A DNA stretch of 64,000 nt. Source: CAG-177 sp003514385. Its GTDB lineage: Bacteria; Bacillota; Clostridia; Oscillospirales; Acutalibacteraceae. The position numbers were made by a program, and so were the translations under genes. Below the pieces are notes generated by a model. The model was given only the letters and a program-made list of their open reading frames with translations, did not search any database and had not been told where the DNA came from. Shown here one piece after another: positions 32,290 to 40,890 of the stretch (positions within the stretch are counted from its first letter, which is position 1; the number at the start of each line of letters is the position of its first letter). The stretch spans positions 62,001-126,000 of the forward strand of contig JBPPLN010000003.1 of assembly GCA_051920445.1 (NCBI GenBank), written 5' to 3'.

Positions 32290-33843
32290 TTATTTTGCGT
32301 AGTCGCTGACTCTGCTCTCCCTGATAAGGTTGACCTTTATCTGACCGGGATATTCAAGCTCGTCTTCAATCTTCTTGACGATGTCGCGGGCGATGAGAAC
32401 CATCTTCTCGTCGCTGACGACTTCGGGCTTGACCATTATGCGCACTTCGCGGCCCGCCTGAATGGCGAACGAACGCTCAACGCCCTCGAACGAGGATGCG
32501 ATGCTCTCAAGCTTTTCAAGGCGCTTGATGTAGTTCTGAACATTCTCACGTCTTGCGCCGGGGCGGGAAGCCGAAACGGCGTCGGCGGCCTGAACGAGGC
32601 AGGCGACAAGCGTCTTTGCCTCAACGTCTCCGTGGTGAGCCTGGATGGCGTGAATGACGCCCTCGCTCTCGCGGTATTTCTTCGCGGCCTCAACACCCAG
32701 CTCAACATGCGAGCCGTCCATCTCGTGGTCGAGTGCCTTGCCGATATCGTGAAGAAGACCGGCTCTCTTTGCAAGCTTGACGTCGGCGCCAAGTTCCGCC
32801 GCCATGAGACCTGCGATATAAGAAACTTCGAGTGAATGATTGAGTACGTTCTGACCGTAGCTCGTTCTGTACTTGAGCTTGCCGAGAAGCTTGACGAGCT
32901 CGGGATGCACTCCGTTGACTCCTGCGTCAATGAGTGCGCGCTCACCGGTCTGCTTGATAGTTGCATCGACCTCGCGGCGGGCTTTCTCGTACATCTCTTC
33001 AATGCGGGCGGGATGAATTCTGCCGTCCGATATAAGTTTTTCGAGTGTCAGACGCGCGACCTCGCGGCGAACCGGATCGAAGCTCGAAACGGTTATAGCC
33101 TCGGGCGTGTCGTCAATTATCAGATCGACGCCGGTTATGGTTTCGAGCGTGCGGACATTTCTGCCCTCGCGTCCGATTATGCGGCCTTTCATCTCGTCGT
33201 TGGGCAGCGCGACAACGGATACCGTGGTCTCCGCCGTGTGGTCTGCGGCGCAGCGTTGGATAGCGGTGCCGATTATCTCTCTTGCAATTGTATCAGCTTC
33301 GTCCTTTGTGCGCTGCTGATATTCGAGCACCTTGACTGCCTTCTCGTGAACAAGGTCGTCTTCAAGGTTCTTGAGCAGGTATTCTTTTGCCTGCTCCTTG
33401 CTGTAGCCCGAGATTTTTTCGAGCATATCGAGCTGACTTCTCTTGAGGCTCTCCGCCTCGGCGAGTCTGTCCTCCGCATCCTTTATCTTGCGGCTGAGGG
33501 TCTCGTCCTTCTTTTCGAGATTCTCGATCTTCTTGTCGAGGCTCTCTTCTTTCTGAATGACTCTGCGCTCCTGGCGCTGAACTTCATTGCGCCTTTCGCG
33601 CAGTTCTTTTTCGTTTTCGCTTCTCTGCTTGTGGATCTCATCCTTGGCTTCAAGGATAGCTTCCTTCTTCTTGGCCTCTGCCTGGGTCATAGCCTCGCTG
33701 ACTATGCGGTTCGCTTCCTTTGTGGCGGAACCTATTGCGGCTTCGGCAACTCTTTTCCTATGTAAACCGCCGAGAATGAAACCGATAATGCCGAATGCAA
33801 CTCCGACAGCGGCGGCTATAAGAATAATTTTCCAAACGTCCAA
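32290..33843 (-). CDS. rny: Ribonuclease Y
   Basis: Membrane-bound endoribonuclease that starts mRNA decay in Firmicutes. The start is set at TTG (33843) because GGAGGTG lies 7 bp upstream. This gives 517 aa, near the usual 520, beginning LDVWKIILIAAAVG, a membrane segment. A longer ATG frame adds 26 unlikely residues. Then come a long coiled coil (about 30-190), a KH domain with IIGREGRNVRTLE near 220, and an HD domain with RAGLLHDIGKALD near 350 holding the catalytic His-Asp. The promoter is at 33943-33971. Confidence 0.94.
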   Translation of the reverse strand: MDVWKIILIAAAVGVAFGIIGFILGGLHRKRVAEAAIGSATKEANRIVSEAMTQAEAKKKEAILEAKDEIHKQRSENEKELRERRNEVQRQERRVIQKEESLDKKIENLEKKDETLSRKIKDAEDRLAEAESLKRSQLDMLEKISGYSKEQAKEYLLKNLEDDLVHEKAVKVLEYQQRTKDEADTIAREIIGTAIQRCAADHTAETTVSVVALPNDEMKGRIIGREGRNVRTLETITGVDLIIDDTPEAITVSSFDPVRREVARLTLEKLISDGRIHPARIEEMYEKARREVDATIKQTGERALIDAGVNGVHPELVKLLGKLKYRTSYGQNVLNHSLEVSYIAGLMAAELGADVKLAKRAGLLHDIGKALDHEMDGSHVELGVEAAKKYRESEGVIHAIQAHHGDVEAKTLVACLVQAADAVSASRPGARRENVQNYIKRLEKLESIASSFEGVERSFAIQAGREVRIMVKPEVVSDEKMVLIARDIVKKIEDELEYPGQIKVNLIRESRVSDYAK

Positions 33844-33942
33844 ACGAATAACACCTCCCGAATAAAAATTTTGATTATTGTAAAACTCAGTAAAATAACA
33901 ATATGGAGTATAGCTTGGCACATAATACTACCATTATTATGT

Positions 33943-33971
33943 ATAATAACCTTAAACGGGAGAAATGTCAA
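33943..33971 (-). promoter_or_regulatory. Promoter of rny
   Basis: Minus-strand TTGACA (33966-33971), a 17-bp spacer and TATTAT (33943-33948). Confidence 0.82.
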
Positions 33972-34038
33972 GGTATTATTGCAACACATGGTACAAAAAT
34001 TTATGGAAGTTGAACAAAATCCAGCGCAAAAGAAAGTG

Positions 34039-34066
34039 TTGACTTTTTCGCATTTGGTGATAAAAT
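34039..34066 (+). promoter_or_regulatory. Promoter of thrS
   Basis: TTGACT (34039-34044), a 16-bp spacer and TAAAAT (34061-34066), opening a 300-nt leader. Confidence 0.8.
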
Positions 34067-34074
34067 GATAATGT

Positions 34075-34322
34075 TAAAAGCTGTGAAGCAGAAGACGTGT
34101 TCCGAACGTCCTCAAAGAGAGCCGCGCGCCGTTGGCTGAGAGCGCCGGTGTTGATACGGGATATGTTACCGCTGCCGAGCGCGCACCGAAGCCCCCGCGG
34201 GATAGGCTGCGACGTATGACCGCGTTAAGGTCGCATGAGTGGCGGCGCGAGCCGCAAACCGGGTGGAACCGTGGAGCATTCGCTTCACCCCTGTAATTTT
34301 TACGGGGGTGGAGCTTTTTTCA
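34075..34322 (+). promoter_or_regulatory. Threonine-type T-box riboswitch of thrS
   Basis: The leader has the T-box sequence GGGTGGAACCGTGG at 34261. AGAGAGCC and GGCTGAGAG form the AG-bulge part of stem I around 34119-34147. ACC at 34168-34170, in GATATGTTACCGCTGC, is the likely specifier codon for threonine. The transcript ends with the terminator stem CACCCCTGTAA / TTACGGGGGTG and GAGCTTTTTT. Uncharged tRNA-Thr would favour the antiterminator and allow thrS expression. TGGA in the T-box would pair with an acceptor UCCA. Confidence 0.88.
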
Positions 34323-34366
34323 TCCCTGAGACGGGCTTTGGCCCGAAGCTGAAAGGAGAAATTTTT

Positions 34367-36280
34367 ATGGTAAACATTGAACTCAAGGGCGGAGTCGTCA
34401 AGGAGTTTGACGACGGAATAACCGCCATGGAAGTGGCGAAGAGCCTCGGTATGGGACTCTATAAGGCGGCGTGCGTCTGCCGCATCGACGGCGAGGTCAA
34501 GGATCTTCGCACCCCAATAAACAAAGACTGCAAGCTCGAAATTCTTACTTTTGACGATGACGACGGAAAGCGCGCGCTCAGACATACCGCTTCGCACGTC
34601 CTTGCCCAGGCTGTCAAGCGTCTCTATCCCGAGGCTAAGCTCGCGATAGGCCCCGCTATAGACAACGGCTTCTATTATGACTTCGATGTCGATGTGCCGT
34701 TCACTCCTGAGGTTCTCGAGAAGATCGAGGCGGAGATGAAGAAGATAGTCAAAGAGGCTCTGCCGCTCGAGAGATACGAGCTCGACCCCGACGATGCCAT
34801 CGCAATGATGGAGAAGAAGGGCGAGCCCTACAAAGTTGAGCTTATTCAGGAGCACGCAGGCAAGGGCGAGAAGATATCGTTCTTCCGCCAGGGCGAGTTC
34901 GATGAGCTCTGCGCAGGCCCTCATGTCCCCGACACCTCGCGCGTCAAGGCGTTCAAGCTGACCTCCTGCACCGGCGCATACTGGCGCGGCGACTCGGACA
35001 ATAAGATGCTCCAGAGAATCTACGGAACCGCTTTCACGAAGAAAGAGGATCTTGATAATTATCTCACCATGCTCGAAGAGGCGAAGAAGCGCGACCACAG
35101 AAAGCTCGGCAAGGAGCTCGGCCTGTTCACTATCATGGATGAGGGCCCCGGCTTCCCGTTCTTCCTGCCCAACGGCATGGTTCTCAGAAATACCCTTATC
35201 GACTACTGGCGCGAAGTGCACAAGCGCTACGGCTATGTCGAGATATCCACTCCGATGATGCTCAACCGTTCGCTCTGGGAGCGCAGCGGACACTGGGATC
35301 ACTACAAGGAGAATATGTACACCACGGTTATAGACGACACCGACTTTGCGATAAAGCCGATGAACTGCCCCGGCGGAATGCTTGTCTATAAGCTTCAGCC
35401 CCATTCATACCGCGACCTGCCCCTGAGAATGGGCGAGCTCGGTCTGGTTCACCGCCACGAGCTGTCCGGCGCGCTCCACGGCCTGTTCCGCGTGCGTTGC
35501 TTCACTCAGGATGATGCGCATATCTTCATGACATGGGATCAGATGAAGGACGAGATAAAGGGCGTTGTCCGCCTGTTTGACGAGGTCTATTCCGTGTTCG
35601 GATTGACCTATCAGATCGAAGTCTCGACCATGCCCGAGGATCATATGGGCGACGAAAAAGACTGGGATTTCGCAACGGAGACCCTCAAGGCGGCGGTCAC
35701 CGAGATGGGCAAGGACTTTGTTATCAACGAGGGCGACGGCGCATTCTACGGACCGAAACTCGACTTTCATCTGTCCGATTCCCTCGGCAGAACATGGCAG
35801 TGCGGCACTATCCAGCTCGATATGCAGCTGCCTGAGCGCTTTGAGCTTGAATACACCGGTGCGGACGGCGAGAAGCATCGCCCGGTCATGATTCACCGCG
35901 TTGTTCTTGGTTCTATCGAGCGCTTCATCGGCGTTATCACCGAGCACTTTGCAGGCGCGTTCCCGCTGTGGCTTGCTCCCGAGCAGGTCAAGATTCTGCC
36001 GATATCCGACAAGTTCCACGGCTATGCCGAAGAAGTTCGCCAGCAGCTCGATATGGCGGGACTCAGAGTCAACGTTGACACCCGCAGCGAGAAGATAGGC
36101 TATAAGATCCGTGAGGCTCAGCTCCACAAGATTCCCTATATGCTCGTCATCGGCGAGAAAGAGGTTGAAAGCGGCACGGTCAGCGTCAGAAAGCGCGGCG
36201 AGGGCGATATCGGCGCGATGAGCATCTCCGATTTTGTTGACAGCGCAAAGACCGATGTGGCCGAAAAAGCTATCTGGTAA
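34367..36280 (+). CDS. thrS: Threonyl-tRNA synthetase
   Basis: Charges tRNA-Thr. The 637-aa protein is full length with an N-terminal TGS domain (1-62), an editing domain with HTASHVLAQAVKRL near 70, the catalytic class II core with FAIKPMNCPGGM near 330 and RCFTQDDAHIF near 376, and a C-terminal anticodon-binding domain (WLAPEQVKILP). The ATG with AAAGGAGAAATTTTT upstream is chosen. A frame extending 44 codons earlier lies inside the T-box terminator and is rejected. It is monocistronic. Confidence 0.97.
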   Translation: MVNIELKGGVVKEFDDGITAMEVAKSLGMGLYKAACVCRIDGEVKDLRTPINKDCKLEILTFDDDDGKRALRHTASHVLAQAVKRLYPEAKLAIGPAIDNGFYYDFDVDVPFTPEVLEKIEAEMKKIVKEALPLERYELDPDDAIAMMEKKGEPYKVELIQEHAGKGEKISFFRQGEFDELCAGPHVPDTSRVKAFKLTSCTGAYWRGDSDNKMLQRIYGTAFTKKEDLDNYLTMLEEAKKRDHRKLGKELGLFTIMDEGPGFPFFLPNGMVLRNTLIDYWREVHKRYGYVEISTPMMLNRSLWERSGHWDHYKENMYTTVIDDTDFAIKPMNCPGGMLVYKLQPHSYRDLPLRMGELGLVHRHELSGALHGLFRVRCFTQDDAHIFMTWDQMKDEIKGVVRLFDEVYSVFGLTYQIEVSTMPEDHMGDEKDWDFATETLKAAVTEMGKDFVINEGDGAFYGPKLDFHLSDSLGRTWQCGTIQLDMQLPERFELEYTGADGEKHRPVMIHRVVLGSIERFIGVITEHFAGAFPLWLAPEQVKILPISDKFHGYAEEVRQQLDMAGLRVNVDTRSEKIGYKIREAQLHKIPYMLVIGEKEVESGTVSVRKRGEGDIGAMSISDFVDSAKTDVAEKAIW

Positions 36281-36301
36281 ATTTTACAATAAAATCTGCA
36301 T

Positions 36302-36347
36302 TCCGGCGCAGTATACAACATCTTGTGTACTGCGCCGGATCTTTTTC
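36302..36347 (+). terminator. Terminator of thrS
   Basis: TCCGGCGCAGTATACA, loop ACATCT, TGTGTACTGCGCCGGA, then TCTTTTTC. Confidence 0.9.
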
Positions 36348-36399
36348 TATTCGCCGAAAAATTTTTTGGAATCTGCCCCCAAAAAGTGGCTCAAAACTA

Positions 36400-36428
36400 T
36401 TGCGCTATTTGAGTTTGTGGTTTATAAT
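36400..36428 (+). promoter_or_regulatory. Promoter of the mraZ division cluster
   Basis: TTGCGC (36400-36405), a 17-bp spacer and TATAAT (36423-36428). Confidence 0.72.
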
Positions 36429-36439
36429 TAGGGTGCAAT

Positions 36440-36465
36440 AGGTGGACAAGTGCACCCAAGTGGTG
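36440..36465 (+). promoter_or_regulatory. Probable MraZ operator repeats
   Basis: Three phased copies of (A)GGTG/AGTG about 10 bp apart (at 36440, 36449 and 36459) just downstream of the -10 box. MraZ binds tandem GTG-containing repeats ahead of its own gene in several bacteria, so negative autoregulation is likely. Confidence 0.5.
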
Positions 36466-36504
36466 GATAAAAACACCGAAATTTTCTCAAAAGGGGGCGA
36501 GCGC

Positions 36505-36942
36505 ATGGAAAAAACTGAATTCGGCGGATTTTTTGTCCATACGCTCGACCAGAAAAACCGAGTGTTCATTCCGGCGGAATTCCGCAGCAAGCTAGGCGCG
36601 GAATTCGTCGTCTGCACTCCGCCCGGCAGCGCAGACTGCATTATTATATATACGGTCGAAGAGTGGGACAGATATTTTGAGAATCTCCGCAGCCTCTGCA
36701 CCGGCGCGGACCGCGCATTCGCTGAGCGTATTGCAAGCAGCTCGAAGAGATGCGTCGTTCCCGATAAGCAGGGCAGAATAACCCTCTCCGCCGATCACTG
36801 CGCAAAGGCGCACCTCGAAAAAGAGGCGCTGATAGCCGGCGTCGGCAACCGCGTGGAGATATGGAACCCCGCGCTGTGGGAAGAGAAGTGCGCGGAGAAT
36901 ATGGCGAAGATCGAAGAACTCGCGAAGCTCGTTCAGCTTTGA
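36505..36942 (+). CDS. mraZ: Transcriptional regulator MraZ
   Basis: First gene of the division cluster; MraZ forms a ring and represses its own operon. The 145-aa length is normal. It has two SpoVT/AbrB-like halves: HTLDQKNRVFIPAEFRSKLG at residues 13-32 and VVPDKQGRITLSADHCAK near 92-109, each with the D-x-K/Q-N/G-R pattern that forms the DNA-binding surface. The ATG follows AAGGGGGCGAGCGC; an earlier in-frame ATG lies in the operator region and is rejected. Confidence 0.94.
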   Translation: MEKTEFGGFFVHTLDQKNRVFIPAEFRSKLGAEFVVCTPPGSADCIIIYTVEEWDRYFENLRSLCTGADRAFAERIASSSKRCVVPDKQGRITLSADHCAKAHLEKEALIAGVGNRVEIWNPALWEEKCAENMAKIEELAKLVQL

Positions 36943-36960
36943 TGCGGAGGGCGGCATAAT

Positions 36961-37890
36961 ATGGAGTTCAAACATATACCCGTACTTTTCAATGAGTCGA
37001 TCGAAGCGCTTGATATAAAGCCGGACGGTCTTTACGCAGACTGCACGGCGGGCGGCGGCGGTCACTCGAACGCGATACTGGACAGGCTCTCGGCAAACGG
37101 CAGGCTCGTCGCCATTGACCGCGACCCCGAAGCGATAGAGACGCTCACAAAGCGTTTCGAGGGCAGAGAGAATGTCAGCATAGTCAACGACAACTTTTTT
37201 AATATAAAGAGCATACTTTCGCAGTTCACCGACGAGGGCGCCGACGGCATTCTCGCAGACCTCGGAGTGAGCTCCCATCAGCTCGACGACGCCGCGCGCG
37301 GATTTTCTTTCCACGCGGACGCTCCGCTCGACATGAGAATGTCGATGCAGGGCATGAGTGCGGCGGACGCAGTCAACTCGCTTTCGCAGCGTGAACTGCA
37401 GGATATCATCTACAGATACGGCGAGGACAAGTTCGCTCCGCGCATAGCGGCGGGAATAGTCCGAGCGAGGGCTGAAAAGCCGATAGAAACAACACTGGAA
37501 CTCGCCGAGATAGTCAAAAGTTCTATTCCGGCGGCGGCGCGCCGCGAGGGAGGCCACCCCGCGAGGCGCACCTTCCAGGCGTTGAGAATCTATGTCAACG
37601 GCGAGCTCGACGGGCTCGACAGAGCGATAGACGATATGTTCGATTCGCTCAAGGTCGGCGGCAGGCTCGCGATAATAACCTTCCATTCGCTCGAAGACAG
37701 AGCGGTCAAGCAGACTTTCGCCTCCCTCTGCGAGGGGTGCATATGCCCGCCGGAGTTCCCGGTGTGCGTCTGCGGGAGAAAGAGCCGCGGCAGACTGCCG
37801 CAAAAGGCGGCGGCTCCGAGCAAGGCGGAGCTCGAAGAAAATCCGCGCAGCAGAAGCGCAAGGCTTCGCGTAATAGAGAAAATCAGATAA
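36961..37890 (+). CDS. rsmH: 16S rRNA (cytosine-1402-N4) methyltransferase
   Basis: Methylates C1402 in the ribosomal P site. The 309-aa protein has the SAM-binding motif YADCTAGGGGHSNAIL near residues 22-37, the conserved DGILADLGVSSHQLDD near 95, and FHSLEDRAVKQTF near 240, all diagnostic. It is 18 bp after mraZ with a GGAGGGCGGCATAAT site. Its place after mraZ is standard. Confidence 0.95.
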   Translation: MEFKHIPVLFNESIEALDIKPDGLYADCTAGGGGHSNAILDRLSANGRLVAIDRDPEAIETLTKRFEGRENVSIVNDNFFNIKSILSQFTDEGADGILADLGVSSHQLDDAARGFSFHADAPLDMRMSMQGMSAADAVNSLSQRELQDIIYRYGEDKFAPRIAAGIVRARAEKPIETTLELAEIVKSSIPAAARREGGHPARRTFQALRIYVNGELDGLDRAIDDMFDSLKVGGRLAIITFHSLEDRAVKQTFASLCEGCICPPEFPVCVCGRKSRGRLPQKAAAPSKAELEENPRSRSARLRVIEKIR

Positions 37891-37936
37891 TTTTTTAGTA
37901 TAAACGGGAAAAAGTTACAGGGAAAGGATGGTAACT

Positions 37937-38422
37937 ATGGCAGCGAATTATAACGGAGCGCAGGCTTACAGATTCGAACTCTTCGAGCCGCAGCAGGCTA
38001 TGCCCGCGCCGAAGAAAAAGGAAGTTCCGGTCGGTCCGCAGCGAGTGGTCGAAGCACCGAAAAAGACAAAGGCGCAGAAACAGGCAGAAGCAAAAGAAAT
38101 AAACAGGCGCATCGTCGTTATTCTCACCGTGTCGGTCGTTATGTTCATGCTTCTCGGAATAAATATGTATTCGCGCACACGCCTTACCGTTCTTGCGCAG
38201 GAGGCGGCGAAGATACAGACGAGCATCTCGGAAGAGCAGAGCAGAACGGTCGATCTTCAGAGCAGACTGACCCAGAAGATGAGCACGGACGCGGTTCTCG
38301 ACTATGCGACAAACAGACTCGGCATGGTCAAGGGCAACCGCTCGCAGATAAACTACATAACCGTCAACGGTTCGGACTCCGTCGTTTATAATGACAACAG
38401 CGGATCAAAAGCGGGAGAATAG
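37937..38422 (+). CDS. ftsL: FtsL-like septum protein
   Basis: 161 aa; bitopic membrane protein of the divisome. A cytoplasmic Lys/Gln-rich region (residues 15-55), one transmembrane segment IVVILTVSVVMFMLLGINMY near 57-76, then a coiled coil (QEAAKIQTSISEEQSRTVDLQ) and the end VLDYATNRLGMVKG, which is the FtsL-type pattern. Sequence is poorly conserved in this family, so the call rests on layout and position between rsmH and the PBP. The second ATG is chosen for its spacing from AAAGGATGG. Confidence 0.8.
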   Translation: MAANYNGAQAYRFELFEPQQAMPAPKKKEVPVGPQRVVEAPKKTKAQKQAEAKEINRRIVVILTVSVVMFMLLGINMYSRTRLTVLAQEAAKIQTSISEEQSRTVDLQSRLTQKMSTDAVLDYATNRLGMVKGNRSQINYITVNGSDSVVYNDNSGSKAGE

Positions 38423-38466
38423 TACGGGCATCGCACGGCATATAATTATGTGCCTGAGTTGCGTTG

Positions 38467-38496
38467 AAAAGGGCGGATCGCGGTCTGCCCTTTTTT
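38467..38496 (+). terminator. Internal terminator between ftsL and the PBP gene
   Basis: AAAAGGGC-G-GATC, loop GCG, GTC-T-GCCCTTTTTT. It has a full T run and lies within the cluster, so it may be an attenuator that lowers expression of the downstream wall genes, or be paired with a nearby internal promoter. Confidence 0.75.
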
Positions 38497-38541
38497 GGAC
38501 ATTTAAGAAGGTTTTTTACCGAGCGGTGAAAGGGTGAAGAT

Positions 38542-40875
38542 ATGCAGAAGACATTGCCTAAAAAAGAAAAAGACAGGCGCGCCAAGGTGATGGTAGCAAT
38601 CATCGCCATAGCTTTCCTAGCCTGCGTCGGCAACCTCTTCCGCATCCAGGTGGTTCAGGCGGATTATTACAAAGGCAAAGCCGAGGAAAATCAGCTCTAT
38701 GATACCGAGATACCGGCTCAGCGCGGCACTATTTATGACTCCGAGGGAAATATTCTCGCCCAGAGCGCGTCGGTGTGGCTTGTGTATATTGATCCCTACA
38801 GCGTGCCGGACGATAATGTCCGCGCCCAGCTGTGCCTCGATTTGAGCGAAGCGCTCGATATAAACGGTGACACGCTGATGAAAAAGCTCCAGATGACGAA
38901 GTACAGATATCTCGTCATCGCAAAGCAGGTTGAATACGATAACAAAGAAAAAGTAGTCGAGATAAAAAAGAAAAAGTACGAATACACGAAGGACGGCAAG
39001 AAGCAGTATGCCTACGGCAGTTCGATGGTCGGCATAGACCCGGATGTTAAGCGCTACTACCCCAACGGCAATCTCGCCAGCCATATCATCGGATACACAA
39101 ACTCGGAGGGCAACGGCCAGGCTGGTATCGAGCTCTATTATAACAGCATCCTCTCGGGTATCCCCGGCAGAAAGGTCACTGCAAAGGACGCCTACGGCAG
39201 GGCGATGCCGCTCCAGTATGAGACTCTTTACGACGCGACGAACGGACAGAAGCTCCAGCTGACCGTCAACAGCAATATCCAACGCTATCTTGAAGAAGCG
39301 CTCAAGCAGGCGTATATCGACAACAAGTGCGCCTATGCAAACGGTATAGTTATGGATGTCAATACCGGTGCGATACTCGGCATGGCGACCATGAGCGACT
39401 ATGACCCAAACAATCCGCGCGAAACGGACGATGCGGAGGTCGAGGAGGAATATAAACGCCTCCAGGAGCTGCGCGCCGCAAAATATGAAGAATCGGGCAA
39501 GACCCCGACCGAGGAAGAAATCAAAAAGGGTCAGGAAGAGGACAGAAACAATGCGAAGCTCAATGTGTTTTATAACAATGTCCGAAACCAGAATGTCAGC
39601 AGTACATATGAGCCCGGCTCCGTTTTCAAGACCATAACCGCCTCGGCGGCTCTCGACCAAGGCGTCGCGGATCAGTCAACAAAGGTCGACTGCGTGGCGG
39701 GCGGAATAAAAATTCTCACCCAGACCTACCACTGCAACGCGCACACCGTTCACGGTACGCTCGACATGGTCGGCGGTCTGAAAAAATCCTGCAACTCTTA
39801 TTTCATAACTATGGGTCAGCGCCTCGGCGTTGATAATTTCTACAAATATTTCGAGGCGTTCGGCTTCACCGAAAAGACCGGAATCGACCTCCCGGCGGAG
39901 ACTCAGCCTAAGGCGGGCGTCACTTACCACGCCCACGAGGGCATGACGCTCATCGACCTCGCGAGCTCCTCGTTCGGTCAGTCGTTCCAGGTCACGCCTA
40001 TTCAGATGGTGACTGCACTCTCCGCCATAGCCAACGGCGGAAAGCTGATGAAGCCCTATGTCGTCGCGAAAGTCCTCGACGACAACGGCAATGTCGTCAG
40101 CGAGACTCAGCCGACCGTCAGGCGTCAGGTGATAAGCGAGGAGACCTCAGCGAAAGTCGCCGAGATGATGCGCCGCGTCGTCAACGAAGGCACGGCGAAA
40201 AACGGATATGTTATCGGCTACCGCGTCGCGGGCAAGACCGGTACCTCGCAGAAGCTCGGTAAGACCGGCGAGCACGTCGCGTCCTACGGCTGTTTTGCCC
40301 CTGCGGACGATCCGAAGGTTGCAATAATTATTATTATCGATGAGCCGCACGGCGGTCAGATTCAGGGCGGTCAGATAGCCGCTCCCGTCGCCGCCCAGGT
40401 CATGGAAAAAACGCTCAAATATCTCAACGTTGAGCCGCAGTATACCGAGAGTGAGCTTGCAAAGCTCGACACGACGGTTTCCAACTATGTCGGCAAGAAT
40501 GTTTCGGAGGTCTCTTCGGAGCTTCGCTCGGCGGGCTTCAACTGCAAGGTTATCGGCAACGGCGACAAGGTTATCAGCCAGCTCCCCGGCGCCTATCAGA
40601 GCGTGCCCAAGGGCGGCATAGTCGTGCTCTATACCGAGGGCGGACCCGTTGAAACAAAGACCAAAGTGCCCGATCTGACGGGACTTTCGATAACCCAGGT
40701 CAACCGCACTGCGGCTGCCGCGGGCATAAATATCAAGATATCCGGCAACACTCTCGTCAACTCCGAGCTCACATCTTACGGGCAGAGCATCGCAAAGGGC
40801 GAAAGCGTCGATTACGGCACGACGGTCACAGTGTACTTCAAATCGAATACCGGCGTTTCCGATTCTCCGGGCTGA
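38542..40875 (+). CDS. Class B penicillin-binding protein with PASTA domains (FtsI/SpoVD type)
   Basis: Transpeptidase that cross-links septal or spore-cortex peptidoglycan. 777 aa: a transmembrane anchor near residues 15-35 (VMVAIIAIAFLACVGNLF), a PBP dimerisation domain from about 50 (IPAQRGTIYD), and a transpeptidase domain with the active serine in YEPGSVFKT near 360, SCNS in KKSCNSYF near 417, and KTG in VAGKTGTSQK near 562. Two PASTA repeats follow, near 637-700 and 705-767 (VPDLTGLSITQV). PASTA domains make SpoVD or the septal PBP possible; which cannot be decided. An internal terminator separates it from ftsL. Confidence 0.92.
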   Translation: MQKTLPKKEKDRRAKVMVAIIAIAFLACVGNLFRIQVVQADYYKGKAEENQLYDTEIPAQRGTIYDSEGNILAQSASVWLVYIDPYSVPDDNVRAQLCLDLSEALDINGDTLMKKLQMTKYRYLVIAKQVEYDNKEKVVEIKKKKYEYTKDGKKQYAYGSSMVGIDPDVKRYYPNGNLASHIIGYTNSEGNGQAGIELYYNSILSGIPGRKVTAKDAYGRAMPLQYETLYDATNGQKLQLTVNSNIQRYLEEALKQAYIDNKCAYANGIVMDVNTGAILGMATMSDYDPNNPRETDDAEVEEEYKRLQELRAAKYEESGKTPTEEEIKKGQEEDRNNAKLNVFYNNVRNQNVSSTYEPGSVFKTITASAALDQGVADQSTKVDCVAGGIKILTQTYHCNAHTVHGTLDMVGGLKKSCNSYFITMGQRLGVDNFYKYFEAFGFTEKTGIDLPAETQPKAGVTYHAHEGMTLIDLASSSFGQSFQVTPIQMVTALSAIANGGKLMKPYVVAKVLDDNGNVVSETQPTVRRQVISEETSAKVAEMMRRVVNEGTAKNGYVIGYRVAGKTGTSQKLGKTGEHVASYGCFAPADDPKVAIIIIIDEPHGGQIQGGQIAAPVAAQVMEKTLKYLNVEPQYTESELAKLDTTVSNYVGKNVSEVSSELRSAGFNCKVIGNGDKVISQLPGAYQSVPKGGIVVLYTEGGPVETKTKVPDLTGLSITQVNRTAAAAGINIKISGNTLVNSELTSYGQSIAKGESVDYGTTVTVYFKSNTGVSDSPG

Positions 40876-40890
40876 TAAAGGAGATTTTCA

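Noticed and set aside
34235..34366. N-terminal extension of ThrS by 44 residues
   Set aside because: It would be translated from the T-box sequence and terminator; the real ATG has a strong ribosome binding site.
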